Shown: positions 24,470 through 35,805 of the stretch, piece by piece | How positions within the stretch are numbered: the stretch's first letter is position 1 | Layout: the number at the start of each line of letters is the position of its first letter | Assembly (NCBI GenBank): GCA_947044365.1 | Contig: OX345636.1 | Location: 26,711,466-26,775,465, forward strand | Length of the DNA stretch: 64,000 nucleotides | Reading direction: 5' to 3' | From: Petrosia ficiformis | Lineage: Eukaryota; Porifera; Demospongiae; Haplosclerida; Petrosiidae | Position numbers and translations under genes: made by a program | Notes under the pieces: generated by a model | The model's database searches: none | Told to the model about the DNA's origin: nothing | What the model saw: the letters and a program-made list of their open reading frames with translations, nothing else

Positions 24470-24715
24470 ATGGCTACAAACAACGCAAAGGAGAGATTTG
24501 ATACTGAAGTAACAATAGTTGATGTACTACAGGCGTTTCATAACCAAATATATACCAAAGAAAACCTTGCAAATATTGTATGTGCAATTCATGGTGCAAA
24601 ATCAAGGAATATTGTAGATGAGCAATTAATTGTGAACAATTTCTGTACTCAAGCAGGCTTTAATAGATACTACACTAACCACAGCGGTAAAATGACAACT
24701 ATATTATATATTTAA
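24470..24715 (+). CDS. Hypothetical protein or first exon
   Basis: The frame starts MATNNAKERFDTEVTIVDV and has a balanced composition unlike the AT-rich junk frames nearby. After NRYYTNHSG comes a GGTAAAAT that could be a splice donor at about 24686, and the in-frame tail beyond it (KMTTILYI) looks intronic. No downstream exon was found and no domain was recognised. It could be a relic of a larger host gene disrupted by the array. Confidence 0.3.
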   Translation: MATNNAKERFDTEVTIVDVLQAFHNQIYTKENLANIVCAIHGAKSRNIVDEQLIVNNFCTQAGFNRYYTNHSGKMTTILYI

Positions 24716-25259
24716 ACACATTGATGATGAACAACCCATTCGGCATCAGACCTGTCATAGAAGCAATGCAGTATAATGTTGGGGTGAAATTGGCAATTGT
24801 TAGAATATAGAAAATCTTCTCACTTCAAAGTAAATATATATCCATGCATGAAAAGAACTTTTCCATACACTGTAGGAATTGCAACAAGCACCTTTAAGAA
24901 TGGTCATGTATTTTGCTCCAGTACAGATGATTATTATTGATCCAATGCAAAACCTCTATGTTCAGTTAAGCATTTTGTTTCAAATATTTTATGTCACATT
25001 CACTTGAAACCTATTTTCAAATGATTCCATCTCTCAGAATGCATCAGAATTAATTTTATAACACTTAAATTCAACCCACTTACATGATGTCACTATTTGA
25101 TTTGGTATTATATTGTTTTAATGGGACACAACATTAAATGTTCTTGCTTGCCCCTCTAAGAAAACTCTGAATAGAACCCAGCTGATTAAATTCAATTAAG
25201 GTAAATCCTAACTTGTAAAAAAGTTGTAAACAAAACAATTAGATATAATATGAAGAAGA

Positions 25260-25520
25260 AATCAAAGAAATTGTGGAAGTATGTAATCATGTACATGTGT
25301 AGTAACTGCTTACATGACATCTTGCAATTTACACATGCACCATTTATACATGTTTACGGGTGTGTGTGCATGGATACATGTGCATCTTATTGTTTTCTCA
25401 CACTGAAATAATTATCTCAGAGCAGCTCGACGAAACAATATCAAGCAACTGAATAAGATATCAACCTAGTTCATGGGTAAAGAAGTACTACAGCTGCAGA
25501 GTGAGTGATAGTTGGTGAAA
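25260..25520 (+). promoter_or_regulatory. Promoter-like unit segment with the ORF missing
   Basis: The leader ends AACTGAATAAGATATCAA and then joins CCTAGTTCATGGGTAAAGAA. The junction lies at nearly the same point as in the copy at about 19260. About 250 bp including the ORF are absent. Confidence 0.55.
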
Positions 25521-25980
25521 GACAAAGTAACTTTATGGACATTGGTATAATAATTCAGGTCATCACAGTGCTCAGGAACGGTACAATATAATTTTGTTAA
25601 CAACAACATCATGAAGGAACTCACAGAATTTCTAGAATGTGAATAAAGAACATGCACACATGCATGAACGTTTAGTAGAAACACTTAAGTGTGATATTTA
25701 TATAAAAGAAGAAATTGAGGAAATCGTGGAAGTATACACTGTAACTACATGCATATGTGCCTGCACACATGCATGATACCTTGCATGCATGCATGCACCA
25801 TTTGCGCACATGCTTGTAGGTGTGTGTACTTTTGTGCTTACATACATGCTCATGTTACACATGTACGCATGCATGCATTCTTATAGCTTGCATGTTTTTC
25901 TATAAAACATTTCTTCACTCTGAAACATATTCATTAATTCATACCATCTCATACAAGATCCCAGTAATCAACAGAATAAG

Positions 25981-26184
25981 ATGTCAAACATAACTACTGA
26001 AAAGAAAAACTTAGAGCAGTTAACAGATAGTGACCTTTTGCATATGTTCAACAGTAAGGTCTCCAGTATTGTAGATGACTACTTATTTAATAAAGGAACA
26101 GCAAATGGTGGATTGAAGAGAAAGAGGGAGACTGAGAATATTGTTGGTACAAAGAAAAGTAAAAAGAGGCTAAGAAGATTATAA
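25981..26184 (+). CDS. Small-ORF family copy D (67 aa, open)
   Basis: This is a complete frame: MSNITTEKKNLEQLTDSD, then SKVSSIVDDYLFNKGTANGG, then the basic tail ENIVGTKKSKKRLRRL. The start follows the AACAGAATAAG leader as in other copies. Upstream TGCATGC tracts and TCTATAAAAC lie at 25770-25910. Between copies A and D the changes are largely non-synonymous in the first two thirds (about 15 residues), while the last third is nearly unchanged. Any constraint would therefore be on the basic tail. Function unknown. Confidence 0.45.
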   Translation: MSNITTEKKNLEQLTDSDLLHMFNSKVSSIVDDYLFNKGTANGGLKRKRETENIVGTKKSKKRLRRL

Positions 26185-26542
26185 AGTTTTGAAATTGTAA
26201 ATCATTTTATTTGAAAACTTGTTCACGGATAAAGAACTACTGCTGTTGCTGAATGACATAGTTGATGAAAGACGAGGAATCAGCATGCAGATATTCTGAC
26301 AGAAGAGGACCTTAAAATTAATGAAAACAGAATTTTAGCTTTGCCATTTTCTCATGAATACAAATCATTTTTTTGTTGGTTATAATTATTATCATTACCT
26401 TTACTTGTTAGAAATTGAACGAACTGAAAGCTAATCTCTCAATGTCTATATTTTTTTATCACATTACACACCATAATCCCTCACTAGAGAAACCTAATAA
26501 TCCTTGTTGGAATGCAATAATAACAAACCTTGTTCGCATAGT

Positions 26543-26605
26543 TTTGATGTCCCTACATCTTCTTTCATTTTTATTGAAAATGTTTTTTTGTTATTCTTTG
26601 ATTAC
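26543..26605. repeat. Dispersed repeat, copy 2 (copy 1 at 2139-2200)
   Basis: Shares CCCTACATCTTCTTTC and TTTATTGAAAATGTTTTTT with the first copy. Confidence 0.6.
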
Positions 26606-27240
26606 AATGATTATGAAATGTAATTGTCATCATCATTATAATCATAATAACTAATAATTAATATTATTATTGTTATTATTAATATTATTATTATTATTAT
26701 ATCACCTGGTTCTGTTATGCTGTATTTTGTATTATCTGAAAAATACTTACATAATATTATTATTGTATAATTATAATTATAATAGAAATCATACTCAATA
26801 ATTGACTGTTGAACGTTTTTACCATGCAAGTGCAGTCATCAATTTTTCAATTTTTTGATGCTGCAATTTCAAAATACTCTTGTTGAGAAAAGAAATAATT
26901 ATGTAGCTTAATATCTTATTGTACGCTACTTTCATTCCACCTACATACAAGATCAATGAGAATCACATGAAACACAAACGACCACAATGAACATCCCAAA
27001 CTGTCATTAATTAAGAGTATAACATTATACATAGACACAAGTTCTAAACATAATACTTAATTATAACAAGAATGTTTTTATAGAAAAGTGTGGTCGATCA
27101 CAGTGTATAACAATGCATTCATTTGTGCATGCACACATACACAATTTACGGTCATTAATTAAGAATACAACTTCATAATTACACGCAAGTTCTAAACACA
27201 CCTTATTGTAATATTTATTAAGAAAATATGATGGAAAAAT

Positions 27241-28560
27241 GTTCATAACTCTAGTTTAGAATTACCAACAATCATTTTACCAGTACCAGTTTCATATAAT
27301 TATCCCTCCCATTCTTTTGAGTTACATTATAATTATGTATCAACCTTATGACATTAAACTATAATAAGATTGATACAGTATGCCGATATTTAATTTCCAT
27401 TAGTTATAGTCTTTGCATGCAGCTAGTAACTGTCAAAACATTTTAATATAGTTTTAACTAAAAAGACCTTTCCAATAGGTTGCTATCATAATTAATTTAA
27501 CAAATACAAAAGCAATGCTGGACTACATGTAAATGTGTGAATGTATGTTTATAATTATATAACTAGCATGTATTGTTTCCAAACTTTTAGCTTTCAAAAC
27601 AAAAGGATATGCAATGAAGAGCATGATAACAATCCTAATAATAAAAGTATATTATTACGTTTGAATGAGTATATACAGGAAACCAAAATAAAAAACAGAA
27701 AAAGTATGATAGTACTAATTACATGGATAGTAATTATGTTTCAATACACACTGTGTGACTATATAATTGAATTTAAAGTAACTCCATGTTCATTTAATTC
27801 ATAATTCTCAAGAAGTAGTAATTTGTATTCACCCTTTATAATTTGTAGTCTGGAGACAAGAGGAGAATCATTATTTTGATCTTCCAATGGCTAGGACAAT
27901 GAAATATTCAGTATAGATGTTTCGATACAAGAGTATACAGACTTCATGTATTTAAAAATAATTAGAGATTCTTCTATATTTCTATATGATGCAATGTACT
28001 TCGAACATACATGTACATGTATATGTGATTATGATTATTACGTAATGTTGAGTACTAGAGAATACACACTTTATGGTATTTCTAAACGTAATTAACCCTC
28101 ACCCCTGCAGGCAGAGTGGAGGGTTACTGCAATCATAGTGTCTGTTTGTCTGTTCTGAAAATTAAAGCGAACCTATGAACATCAGCACTTTGAAAATACT
28201 ACCAGCACACTTCAAATCATATAAGGATCAAAAGTAACAACAGGCTGTTGCTAAAACCTTTCTGTTTTAAAGTTATGACAATTTTTGTAACTCAACGTCA
28301 TCGCTTGGTAGCGAAAGAGTTCACTGAAACACAAGTCATATTGTTTGAAGGCTATCGCTGCTGAATGACAGCTTGAAATGAAGTCAGCTATGATTTGAAA
28401 TAGTGGGTGCTTCAACAGCTCAATATTTAGCTCCAATTATTGAATGAAGCCACAAAACTGTTCTATGAATTATGTACTCTTGCTAGGACTGGAGTGTAAT
28501 TTGTAGCACAGCCATATAATTGTAAGTATAGTAATTGTAATCTCAGTATACAATCACTAT
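27241..28560. other. Stretch without recognised gene inside the array
   Basis: An 87-codon frame at 27541-27804 and a 61-codon minus-strand frame at 28251-28436 show no domain. The segment from about 28093 (AATTAACCCTCACCCC) to 28480 is more complex than the unit flanks and may be a MITE, but its ends were not resolved. Confidence 0.3.
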
Positions 28561-28796
28561 TATCGTAGAAGTATGCAATTACATGTGCTGTAACTGCATG
28601 CACACATGCATAGCATCTTGCATGCATGCACTATTTGTGCATATGTTTGTTGTTACCTGTACATGCATGCATGCATGCTTGTAGCTTGCATCTTATTCTA
28701 TAAAGTATTTCCTCACAAGGAAACGTACATTATTTCATTCATTATTTCATAAATCTCTTTCAAGAAAATCAAGATTTCAGCAAGCAACAGAATAAT

Positions 28797-28990
28797 ATGT
28801 CAAACATAACTACTAAAAAGAAACAGTTAACAGATATTAACCATTCCTTTACATTCAACATCAAGGTCCCAGTATTGTAGATGACTACTTATTCCAGATA
28901 GAAACGGCAAAGGGTGGATTGAAGAGAAAGAGGGAACATGAGAATATTGTTGGTACGAAGAAAAGTAAAAAGAGACTAAGAAGACTATAA
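28797..28990 (+). pseudogene. Small-ORF family copy E, frameshifted
   Basis: It opens MSNITTKKKQLTDINHSF. One base is then missing in GGTCCCAGTATTG (others have GGTCTCCAGTATTG), which shifts the frame in the middle. The terminal AAGAAAAGTAAAAAGAGACT is still intact at DNA level. Confidence 0.65.
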
Positions 28991-29379
28991 GTTTGAAATT
29001 GCAAATTATTTCATTTTTAAGGTTGTTCATGGAAAAAGAACTACTGCTGTTGCTGAATGACATAGTTGATGAAAGACGAGGAAGCAGCATGCAGATATTC
29101 TGACAGACTTAAAATTAAGGAAAACAGAATTTTAGCATTGCCATTTTCTCATGAAAACAAATCGTTTTTTTTGTTGGATATAATAATTATTATACATTAT
29201 TATTATTTATTTTTTAGAATTTGAAAAGTGAAGTTATGGATATTCCAATTTAAAGTTAATCTGTCAATAGTATATACACTTTCTGATTACAAACTACAAT
29301 CCCTCACTAGAGAAACCTAATAATCATTGTTGTAATGCAATAGCAAACCTCTTCACTTATTAATAGTAGAGATAACAAT

Positions 29380-29721
29380 AGACCGTTTCATTTAAGAGAG
29401 CAAGTTATGCAATTATTATAAATGAACCCTTACGTCACTTCCGGGGTACGTTTCTGCGCCATCTTGTTTTCGTTTTGCATTGAAGTCAATGGAAATATAG
29501 TCTACACTCTTGCAGTTATAATTCAGCAGTAAAACCGAATATCCTAATAAAACGAACGTCAGTGAAAATTTCATTTTTGGGCTACAGAACAGTGAAGGTC
29601 TGGTGTGAAAAACGTGTTTTTTGTGCGAGATATCATTCTGCAAAGATTAATTAATATTTTAGTGAGGTGAGCAGAAAATTTAGACATAAACATGTATAAT
29701 AATACAATGCATCTTGGGGTA
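29380..29721. repeat. Left terminal inverted repeat of the ISL2EU element
   Basis: Pairs with 33883-34224. Mismatches found: CCCTTACG against CCCTCACG, TGTTTTCG against TGTTTCCG, and CTTGGGGTA against CTTAGGGTA. The repeat ends about 120 bp before the transposase start and must hold its promoter. Confidence 0.9.
29416..29643 (-). other. 75-codon ORF embedded in the left inverted repeat
   Basis: This frame and its mirror at 33961-34188 predict identical 75-residue peptides. The peptide contains MKFSLTFVLLGYSVLLLNYN, which looks like a hydrophobic signal or membrane segment. The two base differences inside the frame (CGA/CGG Arg and GTA/GTG Val) are both synonymous. It points outward, toward the element end. 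It may be chance. Confidence 0.25.
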
Positions 29722-29759
29722 TACTGGATTAGTTAGACAACACACATGCACACAATAAT

Positions 29760-29800
<41 letters not shown>

Positions 29801-29841
29801 AATAAATATACCTAATGGAATATTTTTATCATAGTGTGAAG

Positions 29842-31458
29842 ATGCCAAACTCATGTATAGTTTGTGGAAAAATTAAAGCTAAAGGAAAGACCATTTCTAT
29901 GCATCGCTTCCCAACTGATCCAAGTAAGAAATCACAGTGGCTGAAGGCAGTGAATTTGAACGAAGGTGACATTCATGAACATACTAGAATCTGTAGTGTG
30001 CATTTTTTATATGGAGATACTAGTAGTGCTCCCTCCCTTTGCTTGGGTAATCGCTTTGCTTCACCAAAAAAACTGCAGTTAAGTAGAGGTCAGAGATCAC
30101 TTAAACGACAGAAAACATCACCAACTCCACCTCCAAAGCGACCTGTCATTGTAAGTGAACGTGTTTCTAGCAGCCGTTCTCGCACAGTTACACCTGCACC
30201 AAGTGACACTACAGATGAATCTGATAGAATGTCTGAAGTATTATCAGTATCTGTAGGAGAACCTCTACTTAGTGACTATAGTATACATGATTTGCCAGAT
30301 GAAGAAAACACATCTGATCATTCAACAAATTTAGTTTTGATGAATTCACATATTGAGGCACTACGAGCAGAGAATCATCAACTTGAAGTAAATAATCGGA
30401 AACTAAAATCTGAAATCTCCTCCACTAAATCTTCATTTTTCAGGTTAGAAGATGTAGCAAGTGATGACAAACTTATAAAGTTCTATACTGGATTCACATC
30501 CTATGAAGTTTTGCTTCTTTTTTTTGAATTTCTTGGTCCATCCGTTCATAATCTGAACTACTGGGGGAGTTCTAACACCAAGACTACCAAGAGAAGGAGG
30601 AAAAAACTTGATCCAATTAATCAGTTCTTTCTAACTCTTATAAAGCTCCGTCTGAACCTTCGGATCAAAGATCTCGCATATAGATTTGGTATATCAACAG
30701 GGCTTGTATCCAGATATATTACAACATGGATCTGCTTTCTATATCACCATCTAAAGGAGATTAACTGGATTCCTTCTGTTGAACAGGTGGTAGCTACTCT
30801 TCCTGTGGCATTTCGAAGCAAATATGCAAAAACATTTGTTATTATAGATGCTAGTGAAATATTCTTAGAGGTACCATCTGACTTGCACTTACAGTCATCA
30901 ACATGGAGCAACTACAAGCATCACAATACCGCTAAATTTTTAGTTGGTTGTACTCCAAATGGAAGCATTTCATATGTGTCATCACTTTATGTAGGGTCAA
31001 TTTCAGATGTTGAGTTAACTCGGGTATCTGGATTCCTTCAACAACTGGAAGGCAAGTCAGGTGTGTCTGTTATGGCAGACCGTGGATTCACCATTCAAAG
31101 AGATTTACATCCATTAGGAATAACACTTAACATTCCTCCCTTTATGGAAGGGAGAGATCAACTTCCAGCTGAAGAAGTGCAAAAAGGAAGACAAATAGCT
31201 TCATTACGAATTCATGTAGAACGTGTCATAGGACGAATCAAGAACTTTTCTATTCTTACAAGCACTTTGCCTTTGTCCATGGCCAGACTTTCCAACCAAA
31301 TTGTCTGTGTATGTGCTTGGCTTACAAATTTCCACCCTGCTGTTGTTCCCCTGTCTGATAATGACCAATCTGATGAGGATGTAGTTGTTAATTACTTTGA
31401 GTCCTTATATGAAAGTGACTATGATGCTGATACTGAAGAGAGTGAAGAGGAGTTATGA
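29842..31458 (+). CDS. THAP-domain DDE transposase (ISL2EU type)
   Basis: This single-exon 538-residue protein catalyses element excision and insertion. An ATG lies 27 bp upstream in frame (29815), but MPNSCIVCG at 29842 is the typical start of a THAP domain. The THAP zinc finger occupies residues 1 to about 85: CIVC, the MHRFP block, W in SQWLKAV, and CSVHF. A Ser/Pro-rich linker and a coiled coil near residue 180-205 follow. Then comes a helix-turn-helix region (KDLAYRFGISTGLVSRYI) and a DDE_Tnp_4-like catalytic core with D336 (FVIIDASE), D413 (VMADRGF) and E460 (IHVERVIGRIK). The acidic C-terminus ends EESEEEL. The frame has no stops or shifts. AATAAA-like signals lie at 31550-31570. It is convergent with the nuclease gene downstream. 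Confidence 0.88.
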   Translation: MPNSCIVCGKIKAKGKTISMHRFPTDPSKKSQWLKAVNLNEGDIHEHTRICSVHFLYGDTSSAPSLCLGNRFASPKKLQLSRGQRSLKRQKTSPTPPPKRPVIVSERVSSSRSRTVTPAPSDTTDESDRMSEVLSVSVGEPLLSDYSIHDLPDEENTSDHSTNLVLMNSHIEALRAENHQLEVNNRKLKSEISSTKSSFFRLEDVASDDKLIKFYTGFTSYEVLLLFFEFLGPSVHNLNYWGSSNTKTTKRRRKKLDPINQFFLTLIKLRLNLRIKDLAYRFGISTGLVSRYITTWICFLYHHLKEINWIPSVEQVVATLPVAFRSKYAKTFVIIDASEIFLEVPSDLHLQSSTWSNYKHHNTAKFLVGCTPNGSISYVSSLYVGSISDVELTRVSGFLQQLEGKSGVSVMADRGFTIQRDLHPLGITLNIPPFMEGRDQLPAEEVQKGRQIASLRIHVERVIGRIKNFSILTSTLPLSMARLSNQIVCVCAWLTNFHPAVVPLSDNDQSDEDVVVNYFESLYESDYDADTEESEEEL

Positions 31459-31701
31459 TTACTACGTGTAATTGTATATATATTTCACATTGTTCATAAA
31501 ATTTGTTATACACTTTCCTCTCTTATAATATTCAAAGTGATCAATCATAATAAAAAGATTGTAATAAAAAAAAAAATCAAGTAATACTAATAATAATTCT
31601 AAATAATTACATGAATGAACAATGATTAATAATTACCAAGTGAACTGTTAACTGGATTAACACATTTAACAGAATATTCAAATTACTAACAGGAAATATT
31701 T

Positions 31702-33833
31702 TCACATCTTACGGAGGTCACGGACTGGCATTCCTAGGACATGGACAGGACTGACTATTTCAGGTGCTAAACAGTTGTCGAAGAAGTCAATAAGTTTTGG
31801 AAGCATTTCAGTTTTCCACAGTTCATCATCAAAGAGAATCCTTTCAACGGCCAAACCTTTTTCAGTATAAATAATAAAGTCACACCAGCTTCTCCCAGTG
31901 ACTGCCATCTGGCCTTGGATTTGAAAAAAGTACTTATGATTGCGCTTAAGTTGTACAAGCTGATTGCCATCTACCTCTTTCAACTCTGAACAAAAGTCTT
32001 TTTTTTCACATGCTTGGCTTGGTGTAAGATGCTTGCTAGAATATGGACATTTGACTTCTGCTAGACCAAAGGAATCCCGAAAAGTTGGGTCATAAACTAC
32101 AGCATCAGGAGAAGCCCCAAGGAAGGGATATTCTTTACATATTACAAAGCCTGACTGACAGTAATAAAAACTTTCATTGCCTAAATCATATTGTTGTTGG
32201 TATTGCTTCAATGCCAGTTCTTCATTCCTTCTTCCCCACTCAGTAGCTGCTGACTGAAACTGCTTAGCACCTAGAATTCTAAGGACAAGTGAATGAGGTG
32301 ATGTGGTAGGTAGCCTATGACAGACTTCACCAAAGTAAGAAGCGGTAAGCCGGTACCTACGAACAGTGTACCACAAAGGTGACTGACTTTGATCTCGAGT
32401 GCTCTGCTCAATATGTCTCATCTCTATTTCTGGTAATTCAAGGGATTTTTTAAATTCTGAAACATTTTTTTGTAACTCTTGTTTTGTGGGGAGTTCAGGT
32501 GGCTTACTAATATTGCTAGTACTTTCTGATGTCTGATATGTAGTATCAAATAACAGAGACACACATAAACCCTTCCCACGTACCTTTTCTAAAAGATTTG
32601 TTAGCCTGCTTTCACCAGTTTTCTTGTACTCAGGTGGCCTAGGGTCAAAGTCTTCTAAAGATTTATGTTGTCGTTTCCGCTCATGACCATATACATGTTT
32701 CTGAAATGTTGCCTCTGACATTTGCATGGTACTCTGCTTACGTTTACAAGGAGGTCTCCATTGACAGGCAAATGATGTAATGGGTAATGGTTCTCCTTCT
32801 TGTTGGCTTGTGCTGGATGTACTACCATAGAAGCCACTTGAGCACATTGCCACCAATGCATGAAGTAAGGCAGACACATGTGTACATGAGCCTGATTTTC
32901 TGTAAAGATAAAAAACAACAGTCACTTTTTAAAAGATTTTAGTGATGGTATATAACTTACCCAGCAGCACATTGACACGAGGCACATTGAATGGATGCAA
33001 AGGGTCCATCACGACTAAGTAATACATATACTGAATACTGTCCAAGTTTCATTGATGGAGTCATCTGGCACCTAACATGACAGTACAATGGATTTTTGTA
33101 GTTGACTTCTAGGTGTTGAAGTCGTCCTGAAGACCAGTGAACAAATCCACGTTGTAAAGCTCTAAACGCTCCTCCCTTATCACTACTGTTACCTGTGCCT
33201 TCAGCCAGGTAAGTATACAGCAAGCCTAAATGACACAAAGTAGTGATAAGTAATGACAAATTTGTACCAAATACTACTCGACTCTTACCATGTGTAACAG
33301 TTGGAATATTTTTGGCAATATTACTGTAATTTTCTTGACTCACAATATCCCATCCAGCAAGGGGTGCATTTGGAACAGGCAACATATTGGAATCTCCACA
33401 TTGTTCATACTTTCGAAAAAGGTATGATCCATCTACATCTATCACAGCAGTGCTAGCTTTCTTTGCCTCTCTGATCCTACACAAATAAAAGTGAGAGAAC
33501 TAAAAATTTGAAAGATTACACACTAAAAATAAAAATTAAGTAGTAAAATGTATATATTTTATGATATGGTATGATATATGTATACATATGTACTTGATAC
33601 ATAATTACAAATACATGTATACACTATGTAACAGCTAACTTTTCAATCAGATTAGGCTTCTTGCATGAAGTTGGTACTTGAATGCCATGACAGAGGAGCC
33701 ACCATCTTAATGCAGGCATTGTATGCTTTTGCAAAGGTTCATTTAAGGCTGCTCCAGGAATATCCTCTTCTGTTAACACCAAGGATGGCAACAAACCTGT
33801 GCCTTGATCATCATTCCCTTGAATTTCTGCCAT
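31702..33833 (-). CDS. SAP-SWIM-YqaJ nuclease of the ISL2EU element
   Basis: I read three exons: 33833-33640, 33476-32961 and 32899-31702. Both introns (163 and 61 bp) have GT-AG ends and matching phases, giving 635 residues. Exon 1 holds a SAP-like motif (MPALRWWLLCHGIQVPTSCK...LIEK). A SWIM zinc finger CQCAAGKSGSCTH (residues 232-244) is split by intron 2. A YqaJ/lambda-exonuclease-type domain spans about 405-590, with SPDAVV, AEVKCPYSS and FQIQGQMAV carrying the expected D, E-x-K and Q residues. YqaJ proteins are exonuclease-like recombination enzymes; here it would help process DNA ends during transposition. The ATG lies 50 bp inside the right inverted repeat. No breaks were seen. Confidence 0.82.
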
Positions 33834-33882
33834 CCTGAGGCATAAAATTGTAGGACTAACTATTTATTTTATTCTTACTAAC

Positions 33883-34224
33883 TACCCTAAGATGCATTGT
33901 ATTATTATACATGTTTATGTCTAAATTTTCTGCTCACCTCACTAAAATATTAATTAATCTTTGCAGAATGATATCTCGCACAAAAAACACGTTTTTCACA
34001 CCAGACCTTCACTGTTCTGTAGCCCAAAAATGAAATTTTCACTGACGTTCGTTTTATTAGGATATTCGGTTTTACTGCTGAATTATAACTGCAAGAGTGT
34101 AGACTATATTTCCATTGACTTCAATGCAAAACGGAAACAAGATGGCGCAGAAACGTACCCCGGAAGTGACGTGAGGGTTCATTTATAATAATTGCATAAC
34201 TTGCTCTCTTAAATGAAACGGTCT
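33883..34224. repeat. Right terminal inverted repeat of the ISL2EU element
   Basis: Reverse complement of 29380-29721, about 99 percent identical. It ends 50 bp before the nuclease start codon and presumably drives it. Confidence 0.9.
33961..34188 (+). other. 75-codon ORF embedded in the right inverted repeat
   Basis: Mirror copy of the frame at 29416-29643, with an identical predicted peptide. It is annotated only because it exists twice and the differences are silent. No family was recognised. Confidence 0.25.
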
Positions 34225-34790
34225 ATTACTATATAATTAATATATAATTATGAAGAATATTGATGAGATCACCCTGAGTTTTTACATGATATATGTAAAT
34301 GCTTTGCTCGTACATACCATCAAACACTTTCTCCCCAAAAAATAAACACCATAGATAGAACAATGATTACCAATATTATAATAATTATGATAATCAATCG
34401 TCACCATTATTACAATTATAATCATAATAACTAATATTATTATTAGCTGCAATTCAAAAAACACTTGTTGAGAAAAGAAATGTGTATCTTAATTAGAAAT
34501 ATGACTGCATACATAGACGCAAGTTCTAAACAAAGCACTTATAATTATAATAAAGAAAAAGTGTGAAAAAAAGATAAAAAATAAAGATAAAAGATAAGCA
34601 TTTACAATAATTGTATGGCAGTGAATTCATGCACATACACATACATGCAGAATTTACGTGTGCATGCATGTTCATGTTACATCACAGTGAATGCACGCAT
34701 GCATGTTTGTATATAGGTTATATACCTCAAACTGAAACTTATTCATTTTTCATTCAAGAAAAACTAGATCTCAGTAAGCAACAGAATAAG

Positions 34791-35036
34791 ATGTCAAACA
34801 TAACTACAGACTTAAAGCAGTCAACAGATATTGATCATTCCTTTGCCTTCAATAATAAGGTCTCTAATATTGCAGATGACTACGTATTCAATAATGAAAC
34901 AGCAAAGACAGTTTTGAAGAGAAAGAGAGAACTTGAGAATATTGTTGGCACAAAGAAAAGTAAAAAGAGGCTATATATAAAAGTAGAATGTAATCAAACT
35001 GCAAAGTATTTCAAGTTGAAACATGTTCAAAAATAA
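34791..35036 (+). CDS. Small-ORF family copy F (81 aa, extended C-terminus)
   Basis: The start is MSNITTDLKQSTDIDHSFAF, after the AACAGAATAAG leader. The family middle reads SNIADDYVFNNETAK and the basic tail ENIVGTKKSKKRL. A change then removes the usual stop and adds about 18 residues (YIKVECNQTAKYFKLKHVQ). Its 3' flank matches that of copy A in inverted orientation. Upstream TGCATGC tracts are shorter and the TATA-like box is less clear (TATATAGG). Function unknown. Confidence 0.4.
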   Translation: MSNITTDLKQSTDIDHSFAFNNKVSNIADDYVFNNETAKTVLKRKRELENIVGTKKSKKRLYIKVECNQTAKYFKLKHVQK

Positions 35037-35805
35037 TGAACAGTTGCTGAGTTGGTGAAAGACAAACAAACACAAACATTCTGGTATAAAAGAGCAACCA
35101 TAGTGATTGATGAACACAGTATTGTATTGCAATTTGATTAATGGATTGTTTTCCTTAATAGACAATCGTTTCAAAAAATGATTGAAGAATCCTGATTATA
35201 TTATGAACATTCAAATTGATACAGTTTCACATTCCTACTATTTTTTTACTGGAAAAGGTTTACATCCCAACTATAATTATGATTACCACACCTTTATTCT
35301 TTTGATAGCTACCTTCTAAGATTTAATCAAACGTTTATATAATATCCTGTCAATTTTCCTTATTAATTTTATAAACAGTTGTAATTAAACTATGTTCAAT
35401 CAGACTCATGGCACCATATTGTTTGAATGTGACACAATGCTAAACATTTCTGCTTCCCCTCCACCAAAACCCTCCTCCACACCCCCCAAAACAAAATAAT
35501 AATAATTGCTTACATAGAACCCTGATTACCATTATTATCATCATGATTGCTATTCTTATTATTAAACACTATTATTATTTTATAATATCACTACTGATCA
35601 AAACACTCAAGAAGGATTTCATTACATTAGTAATTGCATACCTGTAGGCATGCACACAAGAATGGCAAGGCTTGCAATTTACACATGCGCATGCACATGT
35701 TTATTGGTGCATGCTCATATTACATCGATCTATAAAAGGTTTCCTCATTCATTATTTCATAGCATCTCTTTCAAGTAAAACAAGATCTCAATAAGCAGAA
35801 TAAAG

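Larger units (their letters stand above)
29380..34224. mobile_element. ISL2EU-type DNA transposon, apparently complete
   Basis: The 4,845-bp element is bounded by AGACCG...CGGTCT with 342-bp terminal inverted repeats. Flanking AT or TA dinucleotides fit a 2-bp target duplication; the exact boundary is ambiguous because both are palindromic. It carries two convergent genes: a THAP-DDE transposase on plus and a SAP-SWIM-YqaJ protein on minus. This pairing is the hallmark of the ISL2EU group of eukaryotic transposons. It lies inside a unit of the small-ORF array. The inverted repeats differ at only three positions that I could find, so insertion looks recent. Confidence 0.85.

Noticed and set aside
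31702..33833. YqaJ 'viral recombinase' domain as a sign of an integrated virus
   Set aside because: The gene lies within transposon inverted repeats next to a THAP transposase; this pairing is typical of ISL2EU elements.
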